Shown here: positions 8,765 to 17,736 of the stretch, in pieces
How the letters are laid out: each line of letters begins with the position of its first letter
Numbering within the stretch: position 1 is the first letter of the stretch
DNA from: Oscillospiraceae bacterium
GTDB taxonomy: Bacteria > Bacillota > Clostridia > Oscillospirales > Acutalibacteraceae
Assembly: GCA_015065845.1 (NCBI GenBank)
Contig: SVPQ01000004.1
Span: forward strand, 62,001 to 126,000
Reading direction: 5' to 3'
DNA: 64,000 nt
Notes under the pieces: generated by a model
What the model saw: the letters and a program-made list of their open reading frames with translations, nothing else
Database searches by the model: none
What the model was told of the DNA's origin: nothing
Translations under genes and position numbers: made by a program

Positions 8765-9890
8765 TTTTTTGAAGCAAATTTATTACATAATTTACATCTT
8801 TTTTTGTAGTAAATCTTGATGGACTTATTCTTACCGCCCCGGTGTCTTCCGTTCCGTAAGTTTTATGTGCTAATGGCGAACAGTGATAACCACCTCTGAC
8901 TGCCACAGAATTTTCATTAAGAAACCCGGCTACCTCTTCGCTGTGATAACCTTTTATATTAAACGCAATCAATGGTGCTTTCATTTTTTCGTTATATTCA
9001 TTTCTGTAAAGGACTACTTTACGCATATTTGAAAGTTCATTGAACATCATTTTCATTAACGCAGTTTCTTCTTTGAAAATGTTCTCTACGCCATAAGACG
9101 AAACAATTTCCACACCTTTTTTTAGTCCGCATATTGCGGGAACATTCAGCGTTCCCCCTTCTAATTTTTCCGGAAAATTCTGAGGTTGCAAAAAATAAAA
9201 ACTTTCGCTGCCTGTACCACCCTCAATTATTGTTTCAGTTATACATCCATCGTGAAGAATTACTCCGACCCCCATTACTCCCAACAACCCTTTATGTCCG
9301 GGTACACAAAGACAATTTATACCTAGTTTTTGCATTTTAAGTGGGATAACACCTGCGCCCTGAGCACCATCAACAAAAAACAGAATATTATTCTCTTTTG
9401 CAACTTTCGAAATTTGTTCAAGTGGCAATATATCACCAAAAACATTTGAGACTGCTGTTACAATAATTAATTTTGTATTATCTTGTATTTCATTTTTTAA
9501 ATTACTGATAGTTTCCTCCACATCGTGCGTAACAGTAAAAACCGAACTTGTAATTAAACCTTCATTTTTCATTTTATAAATTGGTCTTAATACAGAATTG
9601 TGCTCAAGTGATGACATAATAACATGGTCACCATTTTTTAATACGCCTTTTATTGCCATATTCAGAGCGTAAGTGCAATTCATTGTAAAACTTACAAATT
9701 CACTACCATACCCATCAAAAAGTGCGTTCAGTTTTTCTCTTGCAGAATAAATTTCCATTGCGGTATTTATAGATAAATTATGTCCGCTTCTGCCAGGATT
9801 AGCACCATATAAACTGAATGATTTATTCACTGCATTTATTACTTCTGTTGGTTTTGGATAAGTGGTTGCTGCATTGTCTAAATAAATCAT
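8742..9890 (-). CDS. Cysteine desulfurase-family PLP enzyme (aminotransferase class V)
   Basis: This 382-residue PLP-dependent enzyme starts IYLDNAATTYPKP, the signature of the NifS/SufS fold. The Schiff-base lysine is Lys200 in PGHKGLLG, after the FVDGAQGAG cofactor strand. The sulfur-relay cysteine lies in GGYHCSPLAHK, about residue 337. It most resembles the EF2568-type subfamily (TIGR01977), which is found near selenium or molybdenum-hydroxylase maturation genes as well as alone. The start ATG overlaps the DUF3343 stop by 4 bp (ATGA), so the two are translated together. This pairing suggests delivery of sulfur or selenium to a small carrier. Neither selD nor an iron-sulfur scaffold is nearby. 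Confidence 0.88.
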   Translation of the reverse strand: MIYLDNAATTYPKPTEVINAVNKSFSLYGANPGRSGHNLSINTAMEIYSAREKLNALFDGYGSEFVSFTMNCTYALNMAIKGVLKNGDHVIMSSLEHNSVLRPIYKMKNEGLITSSVFTVTHDVEETISNLKNEIQDNTKLIIVTAVSNVFGDILPLEQISKVAKENNILFFVDGAQGAGVIPLKMQKLGINCLCVPGHKGLLGVMGVGVILHDGCITETIIEGGTGSESFYFLQPQNFPEKLEGGTLNVPAICGLKKGVEIVSSYGVENIFKEETALMKMMFNELSNMRKVVLYRNEYNEKMKAPLIAFNIKGYHSEEVAGFLNENSVAVRGGYHCSPLAHKTYGTEDTGAVRISPSRFTTKKDVNYVINLLQKIAKNKKV

Positions 9891-10117
9891 AAAATATCCC
9901 CCAAATCAACTAATTCAATAATTTTAATGCCATTATTCTGTAAAATTCGAAAACTTCGTCTGTCCGGATTATTTATATAAATAAGATACCCGCAGCCCTC
10001 ACCTTTTGCAGGTTTTGGATTGCGGGTTAGATATGCTTTATAACCGTTTTTCAGCAACAAATCTCTGCCTTTCATTGCAAGGGTAACAGAAGAAACCTTT
10101 ACACCCTTTTTACTCAT
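9887..10117 (-). CDS. DUF3343 small protein, putative Se/S carrier-like
   Basis: This small protein (76 residues from ATG 10117) resembles the DUF3343 family, annotated as putative Se/S carrier proteins. It has a VTLAMKGRDLLLKNGYKAYL helix-strand unit, a KGEGCGYLIYI strand with a single central cysteine, and a C-terminal IKIIELVDLG strand. The ATG at 10117 is preferred over 10132, because AAGGG ends 7 nt before it. That ribosome site is inside the 3' arm of a strong hairpin (10120-10170). The gene overlaps the desulfurase by 4 bp. The family assignment is made by eye and is moderate; the function is inferred from the partner. Confidence 0.72.
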   Translation of the reverse strand: MSKKGVKVSSVTLAMKGRDLLLKNGYKAYLTRNPKPAKGEGCGYLIYINNPDRRSFRILQNNGIKIIELVDLGDIL

Positions 10118-10119
10118 AA

Positions 10120-10170
10120 AAAACCCTTCCATATTATATTTTTTATCAATATATAATATGCAAGGGTTTT
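10120..10170 (-). terminator. Long hairpin and U-tract between ispF and DUF3343, overlapping the DUF3343 ribosome site
   Basis: Arms at 10151-10170 and 10120-10139 are complementary over 20 bp with one mismatch, with an 11-nt loop. Read on the minus strand the structure begins just after the ispF stop and ends GGGTTTTTT immediately before the DUF3343 ATG. It has the form of a Rho-independent terminator. The AAGGG needed for DUF3343 translation lies in the descending arm, so the same structure would also hide the ribosome site. Confidence 0.72.
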
Positions 10171-10177
10171 AATTTGT

Positions 10178-10651
10178 TTACTTTTCAATAAGACATACAG
10201 AATGAGCAGAAATACCTTCTTTTCTACCTGTAAAGCCCATTTTTTCTTCAGTTGTCGCTTTTACGCTTACAAAATCAACATCAATTTTAAGAGCTTTTGC
10301 AATATTTTCACGCATCTCTATAATGTATGGTGCAAGTTTAGGTGCCTGAGCAATTACTGTAGAATCAACATTAACTACCCTATACCCTTTCTGTACTAAT
10401 AAGTCATTTACTTTTTCAAGCAAAACAAGACTGTCAGCACCTTTAAATTCAGGGTCAGTATCAGGAAAATGTTTGCCAATATCACCTAACGCCACTGCAC
10501 CAAGTAGAGAGTCAGAAATTGCGTGTAACAAAACATCGGCATCAGAATGACCTAAAAGACCTTTTTCGTAAGGAATAGTCACACCACCGATTATACACTT
10601 TCTGTTTTCACAGAATGCGTGAACATCATAACCATGACCGATACGAATCAT
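10178..10651 (-). CDS. ispF: 2-C-methyl-D-erythritol 2,4-cyclodiphosphate synthase
   Basis: IspF converts CDP-methylerythritol 2-phosphate to the cyclic diphosphate in the MEP isoprenoid pathway, in the cytoplasm as a trimer. The 157-residue protein has the usual family length and motifs: GHGYDVHAF (metal-binding Asp and His), [30 protein letters not shown], and [17 protein letters not shown]. The ATG follows AAGGAG. It lies 13 bp after the aminotransferase stop. IspD, often adjacent or fused in other bacteria, is not in the window, so the MEP genes are dispersed here. Confidence 0.96.
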   Translation of the reverse strand: MIRIGHGYDVHAFCENRKCIIGGVTIPYEKGLLGHSDADVLLHAISDSLLGAVALGDIGKHFPDTDPEFKGADSLVLLEKVNDLLVQKGYRVVNVDSTVIAQAPKLAPYIIEMRENIAKALKIDVDFVSVKATTEEKMGFTGRKEGISAHSVCLIEK

Positions 10652-10664
10652 AGCTTTTTTCTCC

Positions 10665-11933
10665 TTATTTCATAAGATTTTCAAGACAAGCAAGTCTTAC
10701 GGAAACAGTAAGAACTTTTACTGCTTGTTTTAAAACATCTGCACTAGGGAATGTAGGTGCAATTCTTATATTACTGTCACTTGGGTCTTTACCATAAGGG
10801 AAAGTAGCACCAACATTAGTAAGAGTTACACCTGCTTCTTTGCATAAAACACCAACTCTTGAAGCACTGCCACCAGTTACATCAAGACTGATGAAATAAC
10901 CACCATTTGGTTCATTCCATTCTGCTATATCAAGACCACTTAAATCTGCATTTAATGTATCAATAACAGCATCGAATTTAGGTTTTAAAATCTTTGCGTG
11001 TTTTTGCATATGTGCTTTGATGCCGTCAAGATTTTTAAAGTATTTTACATGTCTTAACATATTCAATTTATCATAACTGATAGACTGAACTGTAAGGCGT
11101 TTTAAAATTTCTTTAATATTTTCTTCTGAAGAAGCAAGACACGAAACACCAGCACCAGGGTAAGAAATTTTTGAAGTTGAAGTTACTTCAATTACCATAT
11201 TTTTATTTCTTTCCGGAAGAACAGTGAAAATATTGAGTAAATCATCACTTTTCTCTGTCAAATCGTGAACAATATAAGCGTTATCCCATATAATTCTGAA
11301 ATCACTTGCTGCAGGTGTTAATTCTGCAATTCTTTTAACTGTTTCAGCTGAGAATGTAATACCTTGTGGGTTTGAGTACTTTGGCACAACAAACATACCT
11401 TTAACCATAGGGTCTTTTACATATTCTTCGATTTCATCAACATCTGGACCATTTGCAGTCATTTTAATGTTAATCATCTCAATACCTAATGATTCGCAAA
11501 TAGCAAAGTGTCTGTCGTAACCAGGACAAGGACAAAGGAATTTCACCTTACCCTGCTGTGACCAAGGTGTAAACCCTGCACCTAAAAACATACATTGGTT
11601 TACATAGTCATACATAAGAGAAAGACTTGAGTTACCACCAACAATAATGTTTTGCGGTTCAACTCCCAAAAGTTCTCCAAAAAGTTTCTGACACTCAGGA
11701 ATACCCTGAAGTAAACCATAGTTTCTTACATCAAAACCAGCTTCGGTTTTAAAGTTTCCATCTTGGAAAACTTCAAGCATATCGTCAGAAATATCAAGTT
11801 GGTCACTACCTGGTTTACCGCGTGACATATCTATATTAAGACCTTTTGCTTTTATCTCTTTATACTCAGTTAAAACTGCATCATACTGTGCTTTTAATTC
11901 GTCTTTTGACATTTTTAAATAAGATTGATTCAT
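10665..11933 (-). CDS. Aminotransferase, fold type I (PF12897-type, aspartate/alanine aminotransferase-like)
   Basis: This 422-residue PLP enzyme has a long N-terminal helix and then [20 protein letters not shown], typical of the MocR-like free-standing aminotransferase group (PF12897). Recognisable fold-type I elements are [15 protein letters not shown] (phosphate-binding turn), [16 protein letters not shown], and [11 protein letters not shown] (the Asp/Tyr that contact the pyridine ring). [16 protein letters not shown] segment carries the Schiff-base lysine. Substrate is unknown; relatives act on aspartate, alanine or aromatic amino acids. It lies between asnS (28 bp gap) and ispF (13 bp gap). 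A helix-turn-helix domain, as in true MocR regulators, is absent. Confidence 0.85.
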   Translation of the reverse strand: MNQSYLKMSKDELKAQYDAVLTEYKEIKAKGLNIDMSRGKPGSDQLDISDDMLEVFQDGNFKTEAGFDVRNYGLLQGIPECQKLFGELLGVEPQNIIVGGNSSLSLMYDYVNQCMFLGAGFTPWSQQGKVKFLCPCPGYDRHFAICESLGIEMINIKMTANGPDVDEIEEYVKDPMVKGMFVVPKYSNPQGITFSAETVKRIAELTPAASDFRIIWDNAYIVHDLTEKSDDLLNIFTVLPERNKNMVIEVTSTSKISYPGAGVSCLASSEENIKEILKRLTVQSISYDKLNMLRHVKYFKNLDGIKAHMQKHAKILKPKFDAVIDTLNADLSGLDIAEWNEPNGGYFISLDVTGGSASRVGVLCKEAGVTLTNVGATFPYGKDPSDSNIRIAPTFPSADVLKQAVKVLTVSVRLACLENLMK

Positions 11934-11961
11934 AAATAAACTCCACTATGAAAAATATTAA

Positions 11962-13356
11962 TTAGAAATCTGCTGTACCTGTTGTTCTTGGGAATGGAAG
12001 AACATCACGGATGTTTGAAATACCTGTCATATACATAATAAGTCTTTCAAAACCAAGACCGAAACCAGCATGGTGAGTGCCACCGTATTTTCTTAAATCA
12101 AGGTACCACCAGTAATCTTCTTCTTTAAGACCTAATTCTTTAATTCTCTCTACAAGAACATCATATCTTTCTTCACGCTGACTACCACCGATAATTTCAC
12201 CAATACCCATAACAAGTAAGTCAGCAGCGGCAACAGTTTTACCGTCATCATTAAGACGCATATAGAATGCTTTGATTTCCTTAGGATAATCTGTAACGAA
12301 AACAGGTTTTTTAAATACCTGTTCTGTCAGGTATCTTTCGTGCTCTGTCTGAAGGTCACAACCCCAGTATGCTTTGAATTCAAAATTATCGTTATTCTTT
12401 TCGAGTTCTTTAACTGCATCAGTATAAGTTACCCTTGCAAAATCTGAATTTGCAACTGTCGTAAGTCTTTCGATAAGACCATTATCAATGAACTTGTTAC
12501 AGAATTCGAGTTCCTGTTTACAATTTTCAAGAACATAACTGATTACATATTTAATCATATCTTCTGCTAAATCCATATCATCACTGAGGTCAGCAAAAGC
12601 AATTTCAGGTTCAATCATCCAGAATTCAGCAGCGTGGCGCTGTGTGTAAGAACGCTCTGCTCTGAAAGTAGGACCGAATGTATAAATCTTACCAAAAGAC
12701 TGAGCCATAATTTCGCCTTCGAGCTGACCTGAAACTGTTAAGAAAGCAGGTTTCCCGAAAAAGTCTTTGTTGTAATCAATTTTACCTTCTTCAGTCTTTG
12801 GAACATTATCAAGTTCAAATGAAGTAACTCTGAACATTTCACCTGCACCTTCACAGTCACTGCATGAAATGAGTGGTGTATGTGCATACATAAATCCGCG
12901 TTCCTGAAAGAACTTATGAATTGCAAATGAAGCAACAGAACGAACTCTGAACGCAGCAGAATAAGTATTTGCTCTTGGACGAAGATGACCAATAGTTCTT
13001 AAATACTCTAATGTGTGGCGTTTTTTCTGAAGTGGGTAATCTGGTGCTGATTCACCTTCAATTACAATTTCACTTGCATTTATTTCAAATGGTTGTGCTG
13101 CGTCTGGTGTTAAAATTAAAGTACCTGTAACAATAACCGCTGCACCAACATTGATTTTTGAAATTTCTTTGAAGTTATTGATTTTTTCATCTTCAAAAAC
13201 TACCTGAAGGCTTTTAAAGCAACCACCGTCATTTATCTCAAGAAAGCCGATTGCTTTAGATGCACGCTGAGTTCTTACCCAACCACAAACTGTAATTTCT
13301 TTATCACCAAACTGTTCAGGTGATTTATAAATGTTTGCTATTTCAATGCGTTTCAT
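11962..13356 (-). CDS. asnS: Asparaginyl-tRNA synthetase
   Basis: This is a class IIb aminoacyl-tRNA synthetase that charges tRNA-Asn in the cytoplasm. The 464-residue protein has an N-terminal OB-fold anticodon-binding domain (about 1-115, with [20 protein letters not shown]). The catalytic core shows motif 2 ([10 protein letters not shown] followed by [13 protein letters not shown]) and motif 3 ([15 protein letters not shown]). AsnRS-specific features such as [19 protein letters not shown] support Asn rather than Asp specificity. The ATG follows ATGGAGG. Only 42 bp separate it from the sulfatase stop, so there is no room for a T-box leader directly in front. Confidence 0.96.
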   Translation of the reverse strand: MKRIEIANIYKSPEQFGDKEITVCGWVRTQRASKAIGFLEINDGGCFKSLQVVFEDEKINNFKEISKINVGAAVIVTGTLILTPDAAQPFEINASEIVIEGESAPDYPLQKKRHTLEYLRTIGHLRPRANTYSAAFRVRSVASFAIHKFFQERGFMYAHTPLISCSDCEGAGEMFRVTSFELDNVPKTEEGKIDYNKDFFGKPAFLTVSGQLEGEIMAQSFGKIYTFGPTFRAERSYTQRHAAEFWMIEPEIAFADLSDDMDLAEDMIKYVISYVLENCKQELEFCNKFIDNGLIERLTTVANSDFARVTYTDAVKELEKNNDNFEFKAYWGCDLQTEHERYLTEQVFKKPVFVTDYPKEIKAFYMRLNDDGKTVAAADLLVMGIGEIIGGSQREERYDVLVERIKELGLKEEDYWWYLDLRKYGGTHHAGFGLGFERLIMYMTGISNIRDVLPFPRTTGTADF

Positions 13357-13398
13357 TGAATTATTCCTCCATTACCTTTGCGTAAAGTATATTTCAAA

Positions 13399-14715
13399 TT
13401 ATTTTTTCCTTTTAAAAATTGCGGGGCGGATTTTCGGTTTTAACTCCCACGCTTTTTCCATTTCGTCAGTAAGTTGCTTTGCAAGAGTTTTTCTTATCTC
13501 TTTAAAATTCTTATCATTGACAAGGTTCATTTTTTCATCAGGGTCATTATCTAAATCGTAAAGATAATCTTCGTAGTACACATTAGAACATTTTGCGTAA
13601 AAACCTGATTTTAACGCTCTTACTGAATATTTATACTTTTCAGTTCTTATTGCACGACCAACTTGTGATTCACTAATCTGAAGAAACACATTGTCGCGTT
13701 TGGTACCTTTTTCTTCCTGCTCGAGAATTGAAATACCTGAAAAGAAAGATGGTATATAAATACCTGCAAAATCGAGCATTGTCGGTGGCAAGTCAATTAA
13801 ACTTACCAGTCTGTCATCTACCTTACCTTTTTTGTAAGCACCGCCACCTATAACAAGTGGTGTGTGAATTGCAGATTCGTGACAACTACGCTTATATTCT
13901 GAATTTCGTGTTTTAAAATGACAACCATGGTCACTTGTGTAAATTATGACAGTATTATCATATAAACCTTTTTCTTTAAGTGTGTCTAGAAGTTTACCAA
14001 GATTATAGTCTATTCTGTTTATAGCAGAAAGATAATCAGGATATTCTTCTTTGTAATTGCCTTTTAGGAATACTAAATCACTTGGTACAGGGTGTTTTTT
14101 GAAACTGTCAATTGTTTCTTTAAATCCCTCAAAATGTTTATGGTCATTCTGGTGATGTGGTTCAAGTTGAGAAACGAACATAAAGAAAGGTTTATCTTCT
14201 TCTGTTCTTTTGTTTATATACTCAAGTGCAAAATCATTTATAGCATCTGCACGATAGCCAGTAAAATCCAACTTATTACCATCTTCATCGAATACATAAC
14301 CATCATAACCGTGAGAAGTAAATTCCAATATATCAGCCGCACGCCAATAATTATAACCACCTTGAAATTCTTTTGGAACAGCACTTTTATGGAAATGTCT
14401 GTCAGAATTACCTAATTCAGATGCTAAATGCCATTTACCAATGTATGCTGTATCATAACCATTTTCGTTAAAATAATCTGCTAAAGTCTTCTCATTTTCA
14501 GGGATAGGTATTCCATTACGATAACAACCACATTGTGTTGCATATTTACCCGTTTGCAAACATGCTCTTGCAGGACCACAAACAGGCTGACAAGTGTATG
14601 AGTTGGTGTAACGAGTACCCTCTTCAGCTAATGCCCACAAGTTAGGCATTATTTCCGGAGTTAATGTATCTGCTCGTTGTTGGTCAGAAAAATAAAAAAT
14701 AATATTGGGTTTCAA
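13399..14715 (-). CDS. Sulfatase, Cys-type (formylglycine-dependent)
   Basis: This type I sulfatase (438 residues from TTG 14715) hydrolyses sulfate esters, probably on glycans. The N-terminus KPNIIFYFSDQQRADTL supplies metal-ligand aspartate. Cys46 in VCGPARACLQTG matches the CxPxR signature whose cysteine becomes formylglycine. YIGKWHL, TSDHGCHF and the YLYDLDNDPDEKMNL tail are also typical. No signal peptide is seen, so it is probably cytoplasmic. The start is TTG behind AAGGGGTGAT; the in-frame ATG 27 bp upstream has no ribosome site. In anaerobes maturation needs a radical-SAM anSME, which is not encoded nearby. It has its own promoter. Confidence 0.88.
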   Translation of the reverse strand: MKPNIIFYFSDQQRADTLTPEIMPNLWALAEEGTRYTNSYTCQPVCGPARACLQTGKYATQCGCYRNGIPIPENEKTLADYFNENGYDTAYIGKWHLASELGNSDRHFHKSAVPKEFQGGYNYWRAADILEFTSHGYDGYVFDEDGNKLDFTGYRADAINDFALEYINKRTEEDKPFFMFVSQLEPHHQNDHKHFEGFKETIDSFKKHPVPSDLVFLKGNYKEEYPDYLSAINRIDYNLGKLLDTLKEKGLYDNTVIIYTSDHGCHFKTRNSEYKRSCHESAIHTPLVIGGGAYKKGKVDDRLVSLIDLPPTMLDFAGIYIPSFFSGISILEQEEKGTKRDNVFLQISESQVGRAIRTEKYKYSVRALKSGFYAKCSNVYYEDYLYDLDNDPDEKMNLVNDKNFKEIRKTLAKQLTDEMEKAWELKPKIRPAIFKRKK

Positions 14716-14754
14716 AACATCACCCCTTATATATTCAATCACATTATCCGTAGT

Positions 14755-14783
14755 ATTATATCAAAATAATTGTGATTTGTAAA
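14755..14783 (-). promoter_or_regulatory. Sigma-A-type promoter for the sulfatase transcript
   Basis: On the minus strand TTTACA (14778-14783) and TATAAT (14755-14760) are 17 bp apart. They lie about 40 bp before the sulfatase start, in the divergent region shared with the FAD oxidoreductase promoter. Confidence 0.72.
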
Positions 14784-14800
14784 CATTTTTTAAAAACTTA

Positions 14801-14829
14801 TTGTATCATTTTAAAAATTATTATATAAT
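14801..14829 (+). promoter_or_regulatory. Sigma-A-type promoter for the FAD oxidoreductase pair
   Basis: TTGTAT (14801-14806) and TATAAT (14824-14829) are separated by 17 bp, about 32 bp before the TTG start at 14861. Confidence 0.74.
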
Positions 14830-14860
14830 AACTTCAAATTAATTTAAAGGTGGTGTTATC

Positions 14861-16093
14861 TTGTCTTTATTTCTTGCAATAATCGGTGGCGGTGCTTCAG
14901 GTCTTGCTGCAGCAATTGAAGCAAAAAGAGAATGCAAAAAAGCGGGACTCCAGTTGAATATCACTGTATTTGAGCACTTAAATAAACCTGCAAAGAAAAT
15001 TCTTGCAACCGGTAATGGCAGATGTAATTTTTGTAACACCGATTTAAGTGAATTACATTACTTTGGCGATATCAATTTAATTAAAGATGTATTATCAAGT
15101 AAATATAATGATTCTATCGGATTTTTTAAATCAATGGGTATTCTCCCCTATTTTGAGAATGGAAGAATTTACCCCCGTTCAGAACAAGCAACCTCTGTTA
15201 GAGATGCACTTATTAAAACCTGTGAAATTCTAAATGTTAAGTTTTCAACAGAATGCAATATTGATAAAATAAATGTAAAAAATGATAAATTTCTGATTTC
15301 AGATAATGAATTTGATGCTGTTATAATTGCAACTGGCGGTAACTCACAAAAATCACAAGGCAGTGACGGTTCAGGTTATAAATTATTAAAAGATTTCGGT
15401 CATAAAATCACAGATATTTCCCCGGCACTTACCGCTCTTACAGTAAACGACAAATCATTTAAAGATTTAAAAGGTCTGAGGGTTAAGGGTAATTGTGCTT
15501 TATATAGTGGTAGAAAACTATTAAAAGAAGAATATGGTGAGATACAATTCACAGAAAATGCTATTTCAGGCATACCCGTTCTTAATATTTCACATTTTGC
15601 AAGTGACAAGAAAAATCTGTATGTTTTAATTGATATTTGCAATGAATTTTCTGTAAATGATTTAACAAAACATTTTAAAGAATGCCGATACAAATCACCG
15701 ACTTTAAGAACTGAAGATATTTTATCAGGTCTTATTCCACAGAAACTTTCATATTTTGTTATGAAAAAAGCAGAAATAAAAGAAAACACACCTGTGAGTA
15801 AACTAACAGATAAAAATATTGAAATGCTCGTTATAACACTGAAACAACTTGAATTAAAAATTGACGGTGTTCGTGATTTTGATTATTCTCAAGTAACAAA
15901 AGGCGGTGCTTCCGCTAACGATTTCAACACCAAAACTCTTATGTCAGAAAAACAGAACGGTCTTTTTGCCTGTGGCGAAATCCTTAATGTTAATGGTGAT
16001 TGCGGTGGCTATAACCTTCATTTTGCATGGACAAGCGGAAGACTTTCAGGTGCTTCGGCAGTAAAATATTTAAGTAATAAACAAAAGGTATAA
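14861..16093 (+). CDS. NAD(P)/FAD-dependent oxidoreductase, HI0933/BaiN-like flavoprotein
   Basis: This 410-residue flavoprotein belongs to the HI0933 (YhiN/BaiN) family. The N-terminal Rossmann motif IIGGGASGLAAAIEAKR binds FAD. KKILATGNGRCNFCNT is the family signature near residue 50, AVIIATGGNSQKSQGSDGSGY is in the middle, and the C-terminal LFACGEILNVNGDCGGYN loop contacts FAD. Relatives include flavoproteins implicated in bile-acid or steroid reduction and older annotations as aminoacetone oxidases; the substrate here is unknown. The start is TTG behind AAAGGTGG. The stop is 2 bp before the next flavoprotein gene, so the two form an operon. Confidence 0.87.
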   Translation: MSLFLAIIGGGASGLAAAIEAKRECKKAGLQLNITVFEHLNKPAKKILATGNGRCNFCNTDLSELHYFGDINLIKDVLSSKYNDSIGFFKSMGILPYFENGRIYPRSEQATSVRDALIKTCEILNVKFSTECNIDKINVKNDKFLISDNEFDAVIIATGGNSQKSQGSDGSGYKLLKDFGHKITDISPALTALTVNDKSFKDLKGLRVKGNCALYSGRKLLKEEYGEIQFTENAISGIPVLNISHFASDKKNLYVLIDICNEFSVNDLTKHFKECRYKSPTLRTEDILSGLIPQKLSYFVMKKAEIKENTPVSKLTDKNIEMLVITLKQLELKIDGVRDFDYSQVTKGGASANDFNTKTLMSEKQNGLFACGEILNVNGDCGGYNLHFAWTSGRLSGASAVKYLSNKQKV

Positions 16094-16095
16094 AA

Positions 16096-17691
16096 ATGAT
16101 AAGACTTAACGAAATTAAAATGCCTTTGGGCACAACTGAACTTGAAGTAAAAAAAGAAGTAAGTAAAATTCTTAAAATCAATGAATGTGATATTAAAGAT
16201 TTTTCACTCGCAAGGCGTTCAATTGATTCAAGAAAAAAAGATAATATTTTTCTTGTTTACTCTGCGAATGTTGAAACCGATTTAAATGAAGAAAATCTTA
16301 TTGCAGGTTTTCTTCCTAACAAGGCATTCATTACACAAAAATATGAATATGTTTTACCAGAAAATAAACGCAAGTCTAAATTCAGACCTGTTGTTGTAGG
16401 TTTTGGCCCTGCGGGTATGTTTGCGGCATTAACACTTGCAAAAGCAGGACTTCGCCCACTTGTTTTAGAGCGTGGTGGCGATGTTGACAGTAGAACAAAA
16501 AGTGTAAACACCTTCTGGTCACAACATAAACTTGATACCGAATCAAATGTACAGTTTGGTGAAGGTGGTGCCGGTACTTTTTCTGACGGTAAACTCACAA
16601 CAGGTATAAAAGACCCGAGATGCCGCGAAGTTTTCATTCAGTTTGCAAAATTTGGTGCACCAGAAGAAATACTCTACTCTGCGACACCTCACATTGGTAC
16701 AGACAAATTAAAGACAGTTGTTAAGAATTTAAGAGAAGAAGTTATTCGCCTTGGTGGCGAAGTTAAATTCAACACAAAACTCACTGATTTAATAATTGCA
16801 AACGGTGCTTTGCAAGGTATCTCTTACACTGATGAAACCGGCAGTTACGATATTGAAACTGACGCAGTAATTCTTGCTATTGGTCACTCATCAAGAGATA
16901 CTTTTAAGATGCTTTACAACAAGAATTTTGAAATTACACAAAAACCATTTTCTGTTGGTACAAGAATTGAGCACCCTCAGGAACACATAAACAAAGCGCA
17001 ATATGGTAAATTTTATAATTCACCACTTTTACCTAATGCAGATTATAAATTAGCGTGTCACCCAGAGCACGGACGCGGACTTTACACATTTTGTATGTGC
17101 CCTGGTGGTACAGTTGTTGCGGCTTCTTCAGAAGAAGGCGGAATGGTAGTAAACGGAATGAGCGAATATGCCCGTGACAAAGAAAACGCAAACTGTGCCT
17201 TACTTGTAGGCATTGAGCCACCATTCGACTCAGACCATCCACTTGCAGGTATGTATTTACAAAGAGAAATTGAACGAAAAGCATTTAAAGAAGGCGGAAG
17301 TGATTACACCGCCCCCGCACAGCTTTTAGGTGATTTTATGAAAAATGAGCCTACAAAAAAATTCGGTTCTGTAAATCCAAGCTGTCCGACTGGTGTTGCA
17401 CCATCAGATTTGAGAAGAATTTTACCTCACAAGGTTACAGAAACTATTGCAGGTGCAATTAATGATTTTGACAAAAAGTTAAATGGTTTTAACCTTTATG
17501 AGGCAGTGCTTACTGCACCTGAATCAAGAAGCTCATCACCTATAAGAATTCTGAGAAACGAATTTTACCAGACAACAAAGGTACAGGGTATTTTCCCATC
17601 AGGTGAAGGTGCCGGTTATGCAGGTGGAATTGTTTCAGCCGCAGTTGACGGAATTAAATGTGCTGAAGCAATAATTTCAGATTTAAGATAA
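16096..17691 (+). CDS. FAD-dependent dehydrogenase, COG2509 family
   Basis: This 531-residue flavoprotein has an N-terminal domain of about 90 residues (RLNEIKMPLGTTELEVKKEV and onward). A FAD-binding Rossmann fold follows (PVVVGFGPAGMFAALTLAKAG, about residues 96-116). Further motifs are NVQFGEGGAGTFSDGKLTTG, AVILAIGHSSRDTF and a C-terminal GIFPSGEGAGYAGGIVSAA FAD contact. These match the COG2509 uncharacterised dehydrogenases. The reaction is unknown. It starts 2 bp after the upstream flavoprotein gene behind AAAGGTATAAAA and ends at a strong terminator. Pairing of a HI0933-type and a COG2509-type flavoprotein suggests a shared redox role, which is inference. Confidence 0.87.
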   Translation: MIRLNEIKMPLGTTELEVKKEVSKILKINECDIKDFSLARRSIDSRKKDNIFLVYSANVETDLNEENLIAGFLPNKAFITQKYEYVLPENKRKSKFRPVVVGFGPAGMFAALTLAKAGLRPLVLERGGDVDSRTKSVNTFWSQHKLDTESNVQFGEGGAGTFSDGKLTTGIKDPRCREVFIQFAKFGAPEEILYSATPHIGTDKLKTVVKNLREEVIRLGGEVKFNTKLTDLIIANGALQGISYTDETGSYDIETDAVILAIGHSSRDTFKMLYNKNFEITQKPFSVGTRIEHPQEHINKAQYGKFYNSPLLPNADYKLACHPEHGRGLYTFCMCPGGTVVAASSEEGGMVVNGMSEYARDKENANCALLVGIEPPFDSDHPLAGMYLQREIERKAFKEGGSDYTAPAQLLGDFMKNEPTKKFGSVNPSCPTGVAPSDLRRILPHKVTETIAGAINDFDKKLNGFNLYEAVLTAPESRSSSPIRILRNEFYQTTKVQGIFPSGEGAGYAGGIVSAAVDGIKCAEAIISDLR

Positions 17692-17699
17692 TAGGACTA

Positions 17700-17736
17700 T
17701 CCCCTTGATGAATAAACTTCATCAGGGGGATTTTTT
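17700..17736 (+). terminator. Rho-independent terminator overlapping the next gene's ribosome site
   Basis: A 12-bp stem (17700-17711 with 17719-17730, one G-U pair, 7-nt loop) is followed by six T. The ATG of the deacetylase gene comes directly after the T-run, and its only ribosome site (AGGGGGA) is the 3' arm of the stem. Confidence 0.82.

Noticed and set aside
11962-13398. T-box leader for asnS
   Set aside because: Only 42 bp separate asnS from the upstream gene, too short for a T-box.
13331-13561. 76-residue open frame spanning the asnS-sulfatase gap
   Set aside because: It overlaps both real genes on the opposite strand and lacks a ribosome site.
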